Part shown: positions 1 through 12,264 of the stretch, piece after piece
How positions within the stretch are numbered: the first letter of the stretch is position 1
Layout: every line of letters begins with the position of its first letter
DNA from: Lateolabrax maculatus
Taxonomy: Eukaryota; Chordata; Actinopteri; Acropomatiformes; Lateolabracidae
Direction of reading: 5' to 3'
Length of the DNA: 64,000 nt
Assembly (NCBI GenBank): GCA_031216445.1
Contig: CM062198.1
Coordinates: 2,790,001-2,854,000 of the forward strand
Translations under genes and position numbers: made by a program
Notes under the pieces: model-generated
Told to the model about the DNA's origin: nothing
Databases searched by the model: none
What the model saw: the letters and a program-made list of their open reading frames with translations, nothing else

Positions 1-1542
1 AATGGAATATAATATCTGACAAACATCAGCCATCAGTCTCGCCTCATGGAAAACACATTGCTCCTGGTAAGTGCACTGATCAGTGCTCTTTCAGAAACTC
101 ACTACCAGTTGTGGATGTCATTGCCTGAAAAGATAACATGGGAGTTATTACAGCTAAAATACCTGACCGTTAGAAAGAATGAAGGTTTAAGGCACTGCCT
201 TATTGGAGTCACTTCTCAGACCCGGAAGTTGCCCTTTGATCCGATTGCATTCCAATCCCAATGCATTCTGCATGCATTTTCTCCTTATCCCGTTAGCATA
301 GCCAGATACAGATCACATTTTAATGCAAGGTGTAAAGGGGTTAGGTTTAGGGTTATCCGATTGACCTAACCCTATTGTTAGCTCTGTTGTCTGTTAGCTC
401 CATTAGCTATGACGGAGCCCTGGCACCTGCAAGACTCTGTCATCATAAAGATTCTGCCAACCCAGCTGCATGTGGAATTTCCGCTGCTCAACATCCATCT
501 GGAGTCAATGTGGCAGGAACAGATTGGTTGAGTAACTTTGCTTCACAGGTTCACCTATTTTATCATGAATTATATGACACCAGTTGGGTTATTTGAGAAC
601 AATGAACAATGGCTGATACTGAATGGTCCTTATTGATACATTGATTTGCATACCTACGTAGTCTGATAACTAGACGGAATTGCCATTTTGTGTCACTTAA
701 TTCATTCAGCCTGGCATTGCGTTCATGTTAGTTGATGAGTTTGGAAAGGGAGTTTATTTTGCTTTGTTTTGCCCTAACCCATCAATAGTGAGAAGAGCCA
801 GACCAATATGGGATTTTTGAGGCTGATACCAATCTTAGAGGGGAAATAATTCACCGATGACTGAAATGGCGGCCGGTATGATGCTATTAAAATGTTTTAC
901 TTACTATGATAATTTTGCCAGCAAATAAACAAAAGCCATGAACATGTAAGTACATTGAATCATGAACAGCAGAAATAAGAAATGAATTGTAGACAAATGT
1001 TTAAATCAATACACAAAACAATGATTAACACTAGCACAACAAGTAGTGTAACGATCAACCAAACTGCAGCAGTGAGTCTCTCGGAACTCTGCAGGCAGCC
1101 GGGAATAGTACTGCTTCCACAGGCTAACAGTCTACCGTTTGACTCTAGTACATCACTCTTTGGTTTACTTCAGCATACAGGCAGCAGCTGTACATGAAGA
1201 GTCAACTGCACCGACTATTTATGAATTGAATCAGGATGAGTTGAGTATACGTTTGTAGTACTGAATGATCTCAGCAGCAAGCGCACACAGCTACGGTAAG
1301 CCCAGAGGGGAATATATCAGTTAGTCATCACTCGCACTACTTATAGCTCAACTTTGTTCTTGACTTTGTGACACTGTAGTTTGTGGTAGTTTGTAATATG
1401 TAAAAGCCAAGTAGGAGTGTCATTCACCGGATTGGGACAAAATATTTGTTCATTCATTTTTTACCAGCACTACTGGCAGTTAATTTCCTACCAATTATTA
1501 ATAACAACATTACTACCTCACTGTTAGTGCTAGTACTGGTGC
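1..1542. other. Unique sequence, no gene recognised
   Basis: No transposon, RNA gene or convincing coding exon is visible. Strong donor-like signals occur at 67 (CTG|GTAAGT) and at 1296 (ACG|GTAAGC); the second is preceded by an acceptor-like CAG at 1274 and could delimit a 21-bp microexon of the plus-strand gene whose last exon is at 7293, but this is not supported beyond phase. Longest open frames here are short and of ordinary intronic composition. Confidence 0.5.
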
Positions 1543-1690
1543 TAGATAGATAGATAGATAGATTACTTTATTCATCCCCGAAGGGAAATTAAGTCGTCAT
1601 AGCAGCCGGTATATTTGAATACAATAAAATACAATACAATAGAATAAAATAAAATAAAATATTGAGGTAGAAAGAATAGAAAAACAGAAA
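1543..1690 (-). repeat. LINE 3'-tail remnant with TAGA and AATAA repeats
   Basis: A short TAGA tetranucleotide run is followed by a sequence that reads on the minus strand as CTTCGGGGATGAATAAAGTA before the repeat. From general knowledge this type of tail, a polyadenylation-like AATAAA followed by (ATCT)n, ends a common class of fish non-LTR elements. An AATAC/AATAA-rich stretch follows to about 1690. Only the extreme 3' end is kept, so the parent family is a guess. Confidence 0.45.
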
Positions 1691-2261
1691 CACAAGATAA
1701 ATAGGTGATATATTTGCTACCCAAATATATCACATTTATTTTTGCTGCCCTACCAGTTCACACCCAAACATTTCCTTTTAAAACTGTGAAAATTTAGTTT
1801 AAGTCACTCAAGGATTTCAGAAGGCTAAAACGCACTATAGAATATTCTACAGTAGTAAAAATAGTGAATGTAGTGAAAGATAGTGGAATATATACAATAT
1901 ACAAAAAGGCTTATGCCAAAGATGAATGTTTGTACTTAAAGCAAGAGAGGTGCCATGTTTAGCAACAGCACTCACACTCCTAAACACGCCTAGACAACCT
2001 AAACACAAAACACACCGTGTTCAGGTGTGTGTGTGTGATGTGAAGCTGACAGCCTACTTGTAGCTGCCAGACTCACTGTGAGCCTCAGCACTTGCTTTTC
2101 TTACTATTTAGAGATTAGCTTCCTCTGCCCTGTGTGTGTGTGTGTGTGCGTATTGCCTGTCTTTCAGTTTAGCTCTTACACTCTATCAGCTTTGCACAGT
2201 CCTCAGCTCCTTGCTCTCTGCCTCTCCATCGGCATTCTCTCCATTTTCTCCACATCGTTGC
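1691..2261. other. Unique sequence with short GT run
   Basis: AT-rich sequence with a (GT)n tract at about 2131-2149. Nothing else recognised. Confidence 0.5.
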
Positions 2262-2276
2262 TCCTCCACCCCGCAG

Positions 2277-2374
2277 CCAATCGCAGAGCTCCCAGTCACA
2301 GGTTACCTTAGTAACAGAGAGCTCTCTTGTTGCTCCGCTCTGTGGAGGAGTGACAGGCGTGTTGGCATGGTAAC
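2277..2374. promoter_or_regulatory. Candidate RFX-type X-box pair with CCAAT box
   Basis: A CCAAT box lies at 2277-2281. At 2302-2315 the sequence GTTACCTTAGTAAC fits the RFX X-box consensus GTNRCC(N0-3)RGYAAC exactly, and at 2361-2374 GTTGGCATGGTAAC fits with one mismatch. The surrounding 150 bp is more GC-rich than its neighbours. Two such sites within 75 bp plus CCAAT resemble the promoters or enhancers of RFX targets (for example ciliary genes), but no transcript start or exon can be attached to them from sequence alone. Confidence 0.35.
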
Positions 2375-2429
2375 GGCTTCAGAGACTGACACAAATCTGT
2401 GTGTATTCTTGTAGAGGGTGGAGCTTAAG

Positions 2430-3794
2430 CTTTTATTCATTCTGGATTTTTTTTCATTCAGTTTCTCAGAGACTGCTTGATGTGTGTGTGTGTTCTGCCT
2501 AGACATTACTGTGTGCCTGGGCTTTATCCTACTGAATATCAGTGTGTTTAAAGCTCTGTGGCCATTTACGAGGCATGCGTGTCTAAGGAAAGTTCGTGTT
2601 GCATTATGTGAAATGTAGGATCCAGTGTTTAGGGGCTTGACTTATTCTAAGGACTATTATGATATTTCAGATATCTTCCATTTAAATCTCTTGTAATTTC
2701 CCTAACCTAAAGGAAGTGCAACCCTAAATTGCTGTAGTACCCCCCTTTTTCAGTATCTGTGATAAAATATTCCGAAGTTCACACAAGCTTTTCCCAGAGC
2801 TTTTGACCATATCTCACGACTTTCCTCAGCAAAGGGGAATGTTTCATCACATATATGTGTTCTCAAGTGTGAAGTATTATCATCATAGTTGTTAGTCGTT
2901 GTTGTAAGGCTAGCTTATGGATCAATAAGTTCAAACAGTTTATTCAAGAGACATATTTGTACCATCAAATCCTGTCTCCTAACTCCCTAAAATCATGTTG
3001 CTTTTGTGAAGCAGTTTACGCTTCGACAGAGAAGTTCTCCTGTTCTCCGTTTTATTAAAGATCAACACTGTCAAGACAGTTTGCTAGTGGTCAACGTTGC
3101 AAATCAGCCTGTTGAAGTTCACAAATCTTTAACTAAATGCAAAAGATTGGCACGTTTATTTTGCACCCAATAAGGAATCCACTGATCATGGTGATTCCAT
3201 GGAAATGACCAACACCAGCCTTTAAACTGCAAAATTACACAATTTAAATAACCTTCTGTAGTGATGCATGTCAGGAGAAATCCTCTGGCAAACATTACTG
3301 TCTTGATATATTGTATGTATAATACCAGTGTTACATTGTAGTTTTCGTGTGTTAAAACTGTTCGACAACTGCAGTCCTCTGATGCACACACTACCTTTCA
3401 ATCAGCGGTTGCTCATGTTTCCGTCTGTGGTGTAGTGAACTTGTTTTTGCAAAAGCCATCGATCCACCTCATTGCTCATTGAAAGAGTGACCACAACACA
3501 GTTTGGAACAAATGGATGGCAAGCATCTATGTCTCTTCCTTTTCCCTCTCTCTTTTTCTCTCTTTCTTCCTGTCTCTAACTGTAGATTGATAGTCATTCA
3601 TGTCTGTAGCTTTGCTAAGTGTTTTTGTAGGCTCAATAGAAAAGCTTTTAGTGGATGAGCTGGCATTGTGGTCCAGATGTTATGATGGTTTATCTACCAG
3701 TTGCTCTGACCCTGATCTGGCCTGCTGACTTACAAATGTCTGACAAATTACTGACAAAGGTAGACAGAGAATGAGAGAGACTAGTGAAAGGAGG
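2430..3794. other. Unique sequence, nothing recognised
   Basis: AT-rich, intron-like sequence without recognisable coding potential or repeats. Confidence 0.5.
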
Positions 3795-4000
3795 AAAGAT
3801 AAGATAAACCTTTATTGACTTGATTCAACTTTGACTGTTGCAGCAACACAAGAACAGAAATAAGTACAGATAAGAATAGAAAGCAAAATAAATAAATATT
3901 AAGAGATATATAAAGTAGAAATAAGAATAAAATACAAAATAGAAACATACAAGAGCATTTGGAGACAAAATTACAAGGTAAAGTGTAGGTGTGACCCTGA
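3795..4000 (-). repeat. Probable LINE/SINE 3'-tail remnant
   Basis: The start AAGATAAGATAAACCTTTATT reads on the minus strand as an AATAAAGG signal followed by a short TTATC repeat, the layout of fish retroposon 3' ends. The following A-rich sequence (AATAAATA, AATAAAATACAAAATAG) is low-complexity. The family cannot be named. Confidence 0.35.
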
Positions 4001-4060
4001 ATAGCTGCTAATTCCACCACTCGGTCTAAAGAGCCTGATTTGACTGCCAATCTCACAGTT

Positions 4061-6814
4061 GAATCATCGCAGTGGCGTAAAAATGTGGTTATGAAACAAA
4101 GGATTATTCCATTCAGGATGTGTGGGGGTGCTGATTGTCTGATTTTACATAGAATTTAAAGTTGGTTTCTTCCAATTAATCATGATATATTGCCTTTTGT
4201 GGTATTGATATCAGCCTATTAATAATAATGTTAAAAAAAACGTTCAGTCAATCTGTGAGTGAATAAATCATCATGGTAGACTAATTTGCACTACCCAAAG
4301 TTGCGGGACCATCGGAGCAGCATCTTGGATGACCTTTAAATCTTTTAAGCTACCTTATAGTTCACAATGTCACGGCTGATAAAGACTGGGCTGGAGTTTA
4401 CAACCAAGAGTTGGAAACATGAAGTCAAACAGACTGACAGGTACTGACATTTCAGGCAACTGCCATCTTGTATCATCAGTGCTACATGGAATCACAAGGG
4501 AAAATCTGATTCTGGAGAAGTCATGCAGCACTTTGCTAATGGTCATTATTAGCATTATTAGAGTGAAAATTGACCACACATTATAAATGATGACAGGAGT
4601 ATTACTGTGGGATCAATACGTCTTACTTACTGTCTACTTACTTCTTAATGAACAGCCAAAGAACATGGTGTATAATACAAGCAAACTCATTCAGTATAGG
4701 TATAGTATAGTATAATATATAACAAAATGTATCACCAAATATGACAATGTGTGTAAGCAGTCCAACAGTCCAACAGGGAAACAATGGCGATACCACCACC
4801 CGACATACACAACATTCAATAAGGTATATAAAGTTTATACAGATTGCGATCACTTTTTGTCATGTGACACTTTATTAAGGCAAATGAACCAAGAGCTGTA
4901 AACATGAAGTCATATGGACTAAACTGAACGAAACTCATTCATTTGGCAATTGTCATCCTGCATCAAGAACGCTGTGTTCGCATTCCGAAAATAATGAATC
5001 AGACTAGAGGTCGCTTGAAAGTAGACATACAGTACATTTTACAGCTGTTTCATTCGAGTTGTTTGGTCCACACCAGAGTTTACAATACCATACCAGTTCT
5101 TTGTTGCAGTAAGACTCTTTTTCTTTGTCAGGTGTTTTACTCAGTCTATGTTAGGTTGAAGTCATGTGAGTTAGAATCAATTCTTGTTCAGCTAAACACC
5201 TTATCACACACAGCGTCATGTCAGACCTGAGGGATGGAAACATGGATGTTGTTGAGACAAGGTTAAAAATCAGTTTGAATGTGGGATTAGCATCTTTACA
5301 GTGTCTTAAAATAGTCTGGGATCAGGGAAGACACCAACTGAAATGCGTAGAAGGATTTAAAAATTGACTTTCGTAGAGCTGAAGCCTTGGTGCCCTAAAA
5401 CCATCCAACCATCCTGACAACTTGTACGTTCAGGGAATACAAAGGGAGCAAGACAAAAAAAATTATACTGAGTAGAATCAAGTGTAGCTAAATCCATCTT
5501 CAACGTCTGTTTCATAATAGACCTAGCTTGCATCTTTGGAAAAAAAATCAATAGTCATTGCCTTTTTAAATCAACTGGAAATGCATACAGCTCAGGGTGA
5601 AATTAAATATTTTTTCACTCTGTGGCTCATTGAAATCATCGTCCTCAGCATAAATAAACCCAAAGATATAAAAGATGGCAGTTGCTTTAGCTTTAATTAT
5701 ACTGGTATAATGTATTCCTCATGTCTTTAACTGTTGTTACTCGTTATGCTGAACAGGATTTAGTACTGATCTTTGTACCCTGTACCGCTTGATTGTACCC
5801 CTCCTTTGAGTGCTGTCCCAATCAGTTCACCACATTGATGAAATATAGCATTCAGAACAGAATCTATTAGGGCTGTTACACACTGACTTTAAGTTTGACT
5901 TCCAAAGCCAGCTGCTGTTGGCATCTAATAAAATCATCACTGCCAGGTTCTAGTGTTAAATGCTGTCATAACTCTGCTGACTGAATTGATTCAGGTGCTT
6001 TTATGCATATTTATGCAAGCTTGTTTGTTTTTTTGCCATGCTAGCAGTGGGGCTCTAAGGATGGCAATGTAGGGTGGTTGGTTGGTCGGTTGGTCGACTT
6101 CTCTGGTCCAGACAGAACATTTTCAGCAAATGTCTGATGGTTGCTATAACTATTCAACTATAACTACCCCAGTTGTGAAATTCTATCATCATTGATCACA
6201 TGTCATCATTTAGCACAAAGCACCACTGTGCCCATGTACAGCCTCACAGAGACACTAACACGGCTGTAAACACACATTAGGTGTGTCATGGTACAAAATT
6301 TGTGACTGCTAAAACTTCTGCCTATCATTCATTAAAAACACTGCAGATGACCTGCAGGCTTTAATTCCTTTGATTTTTATAAAACTTTAGCTGTTAACTC
6401 CACACTAAAAGTTTTCGTAAATACAAATGAGGAAATGTATGTATTCAGATTATTTTTTTAACCTTGCGTACACCTGCCAGTGTGCAATTTCCTTTTATAA
6501 ACCCCAAGTCTTGGATTATTCGCCCCTGTCCTTCAGCCAGCCCCGTGCGCCACAGTCGGCATCAGTGGCCGAGTCCAGATTGGAGCTGTGTTACAGACAC
6601 AAATGGATTTCACAATTTTTAAAAATAAAATACAATTCATGCTTAGAAAGTGGCATATGCACATTTTTTTCTTATACATGTAGTTTACATATTTTGTCAT
6701 ATATATCAGATTTATGTATGGGATTGTTCCCTCTGGAGCAGTAATGCTTTTCTTGCCAGGTTGTGTTCCTGGCACCCCGGGCTGAGTCCGCTAATAGGGC
6801 CGCTACAGTTAGCA
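4061..6814. other. Unique sequence; old repeat scraps
   Basis: Mostly unique AT-rich sequence. Around 6205-6275 a stretch resembles part of the teleost 'TTAGC' repeat seen better at 30956-31099 (shared features: TTTAGCACAAAGCACC and ACAGCCTCACAGAG). A GC-richer patch at 6530-6600 follows a CTTCAG acceptor-like site but has no matching donor, so it is not called as an exon. Confidence 0.4.
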
Positions 6815-7013
6815 GTTACTTTATGACTTTGTTAATGTCAAGTTGTCATAACGAAGACATGTCAAACAATGTTAAATTTGCATTAAAAATGACATTACTG
6901 ACCAAATGACTCTTAATGACAACAGTCATAAACATTCACAAAGACTCATGTCATATCATGGTTATGATGGTGTCATGTCAGTCTTATGCACACCCCTTCA
7001 AATAAAGTGTTAC
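6815..7013. mobile_element. MITE-like DNA transposon fragment
   Basis: The right edge ATAAAGTGTTACC at about 7000-7012 is the terminal inverted repeat type (GGTAACACTTTAT) of a common fish non-autonomous DNA transposon. The inside has its typical repeated words (GTCATAA, CATGTCATATCATGGTTATG, GGTGTCATGTCAGTCTTATG). The left terminus is degraded: only TTACTTTATGAC is seen, so the copy is probably truncated. It has no coding capacity. Confidence 0.55.
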
Positions 7014-7260
7014 CAAATATTCAAACAAAACAGTTCCAGTATACATGGTCTGTGTAAGTGTGGGGCGATTGGCCTGGGCAGACGTTAGATTCCTGGCTTG
7101 AATACTTTCCCAGTCTGGACCTGACAGTTGTGAACCACGGGTTTGTCTGCACCTTTCCAGGTGCGAGTATGGGGTGGCCTCACCTAATGTGTCTAATGTA
7201 AAAATGATATGCAGTACTGTCTTTTCTTTTGTACCATAATGTTATTTTAACCATGCGCAT

Positions 7261-7290
7261 TGTCTCTCTCTCTCTCTCTCTCTCTCTCAC
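7261..7290. repeat. TC dinucleotide repeat / polypyrimidine tract
   Basis: Uninterrupted (TC)n run of about 28 bp ending in CACAG. It also serves as the polypyrimidine tract of the acceptor for the exon at 7293. Confidence 0.8.
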
Positions 7291-7292
7291 AG

Positions 7293-7425
7293 ACTGCGGC
7301 GGCAGCAGCAGAATCCTGGTCTGTTTGGGAAGATACGATCGACTCGGTTCAGTCCTGAAAACCCAGACGGTTCGACCAGTGACATGGACGAGGAGGGAGA
7401 GGAACTGCAGCTCCAGATCCCATGA
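7293..7425 (+). CDS. Predicted last coding exon of an unidentified gene
   Basis: A very long polypyrimidine tract ends in CAG at 7290-7292, the best acceptor in this part of the window. From 7294 a frame of 43 codons runs to TGA at 7423-7425; one leading base completes a codon from the previous exon. The translation starts LRRQQQNPGLFGKIR and ends in a very acidic tail with DMDEEGEELQLQIP. Third positions are mostly G or C, unlike the flanking AT-rich DNA, and an acidic, hydrophilic C-terminus is typical of a cytoplasmic tail. I do not recognise the protein. The upstream exons were not found with confidence; a 21-bp candidate at 1275-1295 joins in phase (CG+A gives Arg). A CA repeat begins right after the stop, in the inferred 3' untranslated region. 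Confidence 0.5.
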
Positions 7426-10400
7426 CACATACACACACACACAGTGATGCAGGATATACTTTGAAACAAACATCAGCAGTCTCATAAAGAAGGTAAATAT
7501 TGTTGCTCTTGGGGGAACACTTTGTATCTCCAGCAATCGTAATGTTTTGCAAGAGGAAGCAGCAAGATTTTAAAAAAACACTCCAACATTTAAAGAAATA
7601 TTTTACCCAGTCAAATCAAAATCACTTGCATCCAATCATTTGCAATTTTAGGCAGTTTGCTTAATTGATTGCTGGCCATGTTAATGTTCAATAATCAAAT
7701 TACCATTCCTTTTCAGACGTAGAGAAAACATATAATTGTTAAGATGGAGTTTAAACATGGAAGAGTTTATGTGACAAAGTGTCCACCAAACAGCAATATC
7801 ATGAGCACACACCTAATCCTTACGCAGAACACGTCCTTATACACGCTAAGACTCACACATGCTTGGACATACTTGCATAAATAGACACACAGCAACATGA
7901 TCAAACCCAGCAGGAGTGTGACACACATTAACAGGATGTCCAGTCAGTGTAATACTGAACGGAAGGATCTCTCTTCAGCTTCCAACAAAGCACTCCAGCA
8001 GAGGCAGACACGTTTCATCCTTTCAATGTACTCACTCATTCTTACCTCATCAACACAAGCATTACAACTGTCCCATCTGAACTGTGCCACTGTATTCAAA
8101 GAAGCCTCAACCCCACATCTACATCACCAGTATTAGTGCTTTCCTCATATCCATGAGGAAAAGGTCATTCATTTCACTCTGAGATTTTTGATTTATCACA
8201 AGTTGTGATAATGTATTGATGTATTTTACAGTTCACCAATTCTGGGAGCACACTACCCAACTTTTAGCCTTGTTATAGCTGCAAGTTGGATAGAATTTCA
8301 ACCACAGTATGTGTGGAGCAGGAGCTTTTTGCCTTAACAGGTCTGCTACTGATCACTCCCCAATCCATCTCTGCTAAAAATGAGAGAAAACCCACCCTCC
8401 TCTGCTTCGTAGCAAATGTGGTTAATGTTGCCTTTCAGTTGCATTATGGGTTATGGGCATTAGCATGAGGGCGGTGTTCAGATGCAAACAAAAATGTTGG
8501 CATGAAAGAGGCGAATGGACACAAATGATACTCTATACAGAACTAGAAGTCTGCAAGGGCCTAAAATCGAGGCCTAAACCCAGTCATTACCTGTGCCTTT
8601 CAGACCCAACCCAGCCGAGTACTGCCGAATTTGAGACCCGAACCCAACTAGAGACCGAGGCTTTATCTTTGTTGTTTCTTCTTCAAAGACAAAGTTGCTT
8701 GCTTTGGAAAGGCTTTTCACACACATAAGAAGGATCTCATCTGACAACAATAATAGATGAAAACAGAATATGGCACGGCGGCCCACCAGCACCAAACATA
8801 TAGAGCTTCTGCTAGCTGATAAGACACAGGTTGTTGTGTTCACCAGTCTGTAACGTGATCTAATGTCGCTCTCTTGTCTGAAAATGACAAGAGAACATTG
8901 TCTGCAGAGCCAGTTATGAGTAGAATGGTAACTCTCGGTATTGATCTGCCTACCTCTACAGCGATGGTGTGCATTTAAAAAATGAGGGAAAGGGATGAAC
9001 TGTAAAAACAACACATGTACTCCTATCACATGCTGCAGTGTGTGAGGGAACTGTCGACTAGATGGAGAAAGGATGCCTGTGTGGACAGTGGGGCACTTGT
9101 ATTCTCATGTTAGTGTATTAAGTCTGATCATTTCATGGTCTAGTGTGTTCCCAGAATGACTGGAGCTGCTCCCTGACAGTAAACAAATGTCACAGTGAAC
9201 ATAAACATGAGCGTAAGAGCATGTATAACATCTTGTAAAATAGAATGAGCTTTACGTCAGTGGGATGTAATGGATGTGGGTAGTAGTGAAATTTCTTCTT
9301 TATTGTTTCTGTGAAGGAGAATATGTACCTGTGAATGTCCCTAACAACAACCCTGAAGGGCCTGTCACACCAACAATTCAAAAGGCTACATTTTGTGACA
9401 AAGTCTGTTCATTTCAACAGAATCTCTGCAATTAGTGGGTTTGCTCTCAAGGGGAAAGTATTTTTGAGCTATTGTAGCCTATTAGCTGTGTTGCCAGCTA
9501 GCCCTGCCAGTAATCCCTATGTCACCAAGTCTCTAACACCACCTGTTTTGCAGAGATGAATTTCACTGTGTCTCTCTCTGTTGTGACCGGTCCTTAATAC
9601 AGACTAAAACTCAGAAACTTCATACCCAAAAGCTGGAAATCAGTGGTATTGTGCTGTAAGAGGAAGAGACTTAAAGCTGAATATTATCCCTTGATGCATT
9701 CAAGGTGCAAGGTTAAGGGTTGCTTCAGGTTTGATTTTTTGGAATTACTTTTCAGTCTGTATAGTCATTATAGCTAGACTGGTAATCTGATACTCTTGTA
9801 ATGGAAGCTTCCTTTTCAACAGTATACAGAACTACAGTAGACACACCAGTGGAACCAAAGTCTTTTCAGACTTACATTCAAAGTTCTGTTGTTCTGTTGT
9901 GAGTTTGGTGGTGCAGATATGATTTGTATGCAGTGTTTATGCTAATGTTTAGTATTTTAAAATATTGTAATTTTCCTGGAGAAAAATCCCACAACATGTG
10001 CAGTATTTATGTCCAGGAATTCCCTCAGGACGCCTCCAAAGCAGCATTTAGACCATCATGGGATAATGAAACACTCATTGAACCCCAGGCCAGTGCACTT
10101 CAGTAGGCCTAATACTCAAATGCTCTTTTACTAGAGCTAGACAGCCCATCAACAGTAGGGGGGAGTTTTGGACATACTGGCTGTTGGACTGAAGAGTTAA
10201 TTTATTTGTACAAAACTTGGCTGGGCTAAATCTCCCGCCTGTGAAAGAGCTCCAGTCTAGCAGTGGATAGATGCAGTTGTGAAAGCAATAAAACATTCAG
10301 TTGTCATCCACAGTCACTCTCTGCCTCTGCTTCACCTCTGACGCTGGAAGGGGACCAAGATATTTTTACTGATCAGGATTCTGAACTATTTATGTTGTCG

Positions 10401-11719
10401 TTGTTATGGTTTACTTTTTATAAATGATATGTACCACAGTGGTTTTGTATTAGCTCTATAAATGTCAACTGTACATATAAAGAAACATGAGTCACTGTCG
10501 TTTTTCTCTCCATAATGTATAATGTAATGTAATGTATTCATAATGTGTGCATCAGAGTAATTATGTCTTTTACATAACTTTTACTTAACACTTTCCAGAA
10601 TCCAGCACACAGCTCATGGAGGTGTACTTAAAAGGGTACTTTTAAGGTACTAAAAACACTAAGTCATAATTTAGTCAAATATTATCACACCGACATAAAA
10701 CACGTGTTAAGATTCAGTGTGACTTTGTGATCTCTCTCGTGGATAACCATCCATGTATGGAAAATGATGGAAAAAAGACACAACTGCAGAGGTTGCTGGA
10801 GAATCTTAAGGTCTTTAAGTTTTCTTCAGTATCAAAGTATTCCAGTGATTGTAGTCTGTAAATCCATGGGTTCATTGCAAATAGGAACTGTTAAAAGCTA
10901 ATTCTGCAAACTTTTAATGATGCCAATATAGGCTAAAACATCTGGGCCACTAAAAAAAGGATATGCTCTGATCTCAAGCAAAAATATGGTAAGTATTCAT
11001 AGAAACCACAAGGTCATTTTCTGTCCTTAAACACTCCTTTTAGCCCATTTGAATTGGGTAATTACTAATACGTTTTTTTTTTGTTTTTTGTTTTAAGACA
11101 GAACTGAGGTATACTATAGTGGCCAGTGAAGGTACCTCAAGTGTTTCCCTTATTATCGTTGCCAAGAACATTTGTGCCTTAAAATGCAAATAAGGATAAA
11201 ATTATTGATTTAAGGATATGCTTGAAAGGAATACTCCAGCATGTCAGTATTGCACTTCCATAAAGTTGGAGGCTCAAAGGTTGATGAGAATGAGAGATGA
11301 GAGTTTGGGGCTGAAAAAACAAAACATTGAGCTACAGTGTTAGGTGACTTCAGCACTATGTGCAACATACTACACAGGCTTTTGATTCAACATATATATC
11401 AAAATAATGAAAGCTCAGTTATTGTTAAGAGAAATGTTTTAAGATACTAAATGAGCACGTATAACCTCCATGGAAGAATGGAAGGCAGAATAATTACTAG
11501 GGCATGAGAGGTAAAGAAAGCCAGAGTTAGAAAATCAGACAAAGGAGCTGGAGTGAGAAAGAGCGCTTAACTCACACACACTCTTGTGGTGTGTTTGGCA
11601 GTGCAGACTGTTGTGTTCTGCACAGAGTAGACACAGTAATGAGATTGAACCTCAGCCTGACTCCCCACACACAGCATGGGGGAACCGCTTGCATCTCCCT
11701 CTGAGATCATATTCATTAC
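7426..11719. other. Unique sequence, probable 3' UTR and intergenic DNA
   Basis: The first few hundred bases would be the 3' untranslated region of the gene ending at 7425. The rest is AT-rich with no recognised gene. A GC-richer stretch at about 8555-8660 (CCCGAACCCAACTAGAGACC) may be an old interspersed repeat. No coding region is supported. Confidence 0.45.
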
Positions 11720-11800
11720 TGTGTGTGTGTGTGTGTGTGTGTATGTGTGTGTGTGTGTGTGTGTGTGAGGGTGGGAAAGAGAGAAAGAGAGAGAGAGAGA
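11720..11800. repeat. GT microsatellite followed by GA repeat
   Basis: (GT)n with one interruption from 11720 to 11767, followed by a (GA)n-rich stretch to about 11800. Several spurious open frames arise from it on both strands. Confidence 0.9.
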
Positions 11801-11885
11801 AGCCAAGACATATAATGAATGTTTTACCCTTGTGTAGGCTGGAGTCAGAATGACTGAAATCACAAACCCAACTCTAGCTCTGCAC

Positions 11886-11887
<2 letters not shown>

Positions 11888-11916
<29 letters not shown>

Positions 11917-12056
11917 ATGCTTACTTTGCATAAAACAGATAGTTGTATATTGACAGTTTAGACATACACACTTGTGCAAGTATTCACTATGGTGTCCTTG
12001 GGATAACAGTAAACAGACAATACACCCACACGCTCAAGCTGTTAGCTGTGGATGAT

Positions 12057-12093
<37 letters not shown>
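11888..12093. repeat. Two GT microsatellites
   Basis: (GT)n at 11888-11915 and an uninterrupted (GT)n at 12058-12093, separated by unique sequence. A shorter GT run follows at about 12240-12264. Confidence 0.9.
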
Positions 12094-12095
<2 letters not shown>

Positions 12096-12264
12096 ATGTT
12101 TAACTTGATCCCATGAGTACAGTAGAGAAGATAATTCCAAAAACTGTCAGCTAAGCATTACACACTGTAATGCACTGAGGGTGCGTGTGGTGTTCAATGT
12201 ATGTGTCGGAGGTGGTTTTCCCAATTTGATTTCCACATATGTGTGTGAGTGTGTGTGTGTGTGT

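Noticed and set aside
46..369. 107-codon open frame at the start of the window
   Set aside because: A donor-like site interrupts it after seven codons, its composition is not coding-like, and no motif is recognisable.
337..375. Telomere-like words GGTTAGGTTTAGGGTTA and CCTAACCCTA
   Set aside because: Only two or three imperfect units; too short for an interstitial telomere array.
7030..7110. Possible tRNA or tRNA-like SINE head (GATTGGCCTGGGC, GGCTTGAATAC)
   Set aside because: The boxes match poorly and no cloverleaf stems can be drawn.
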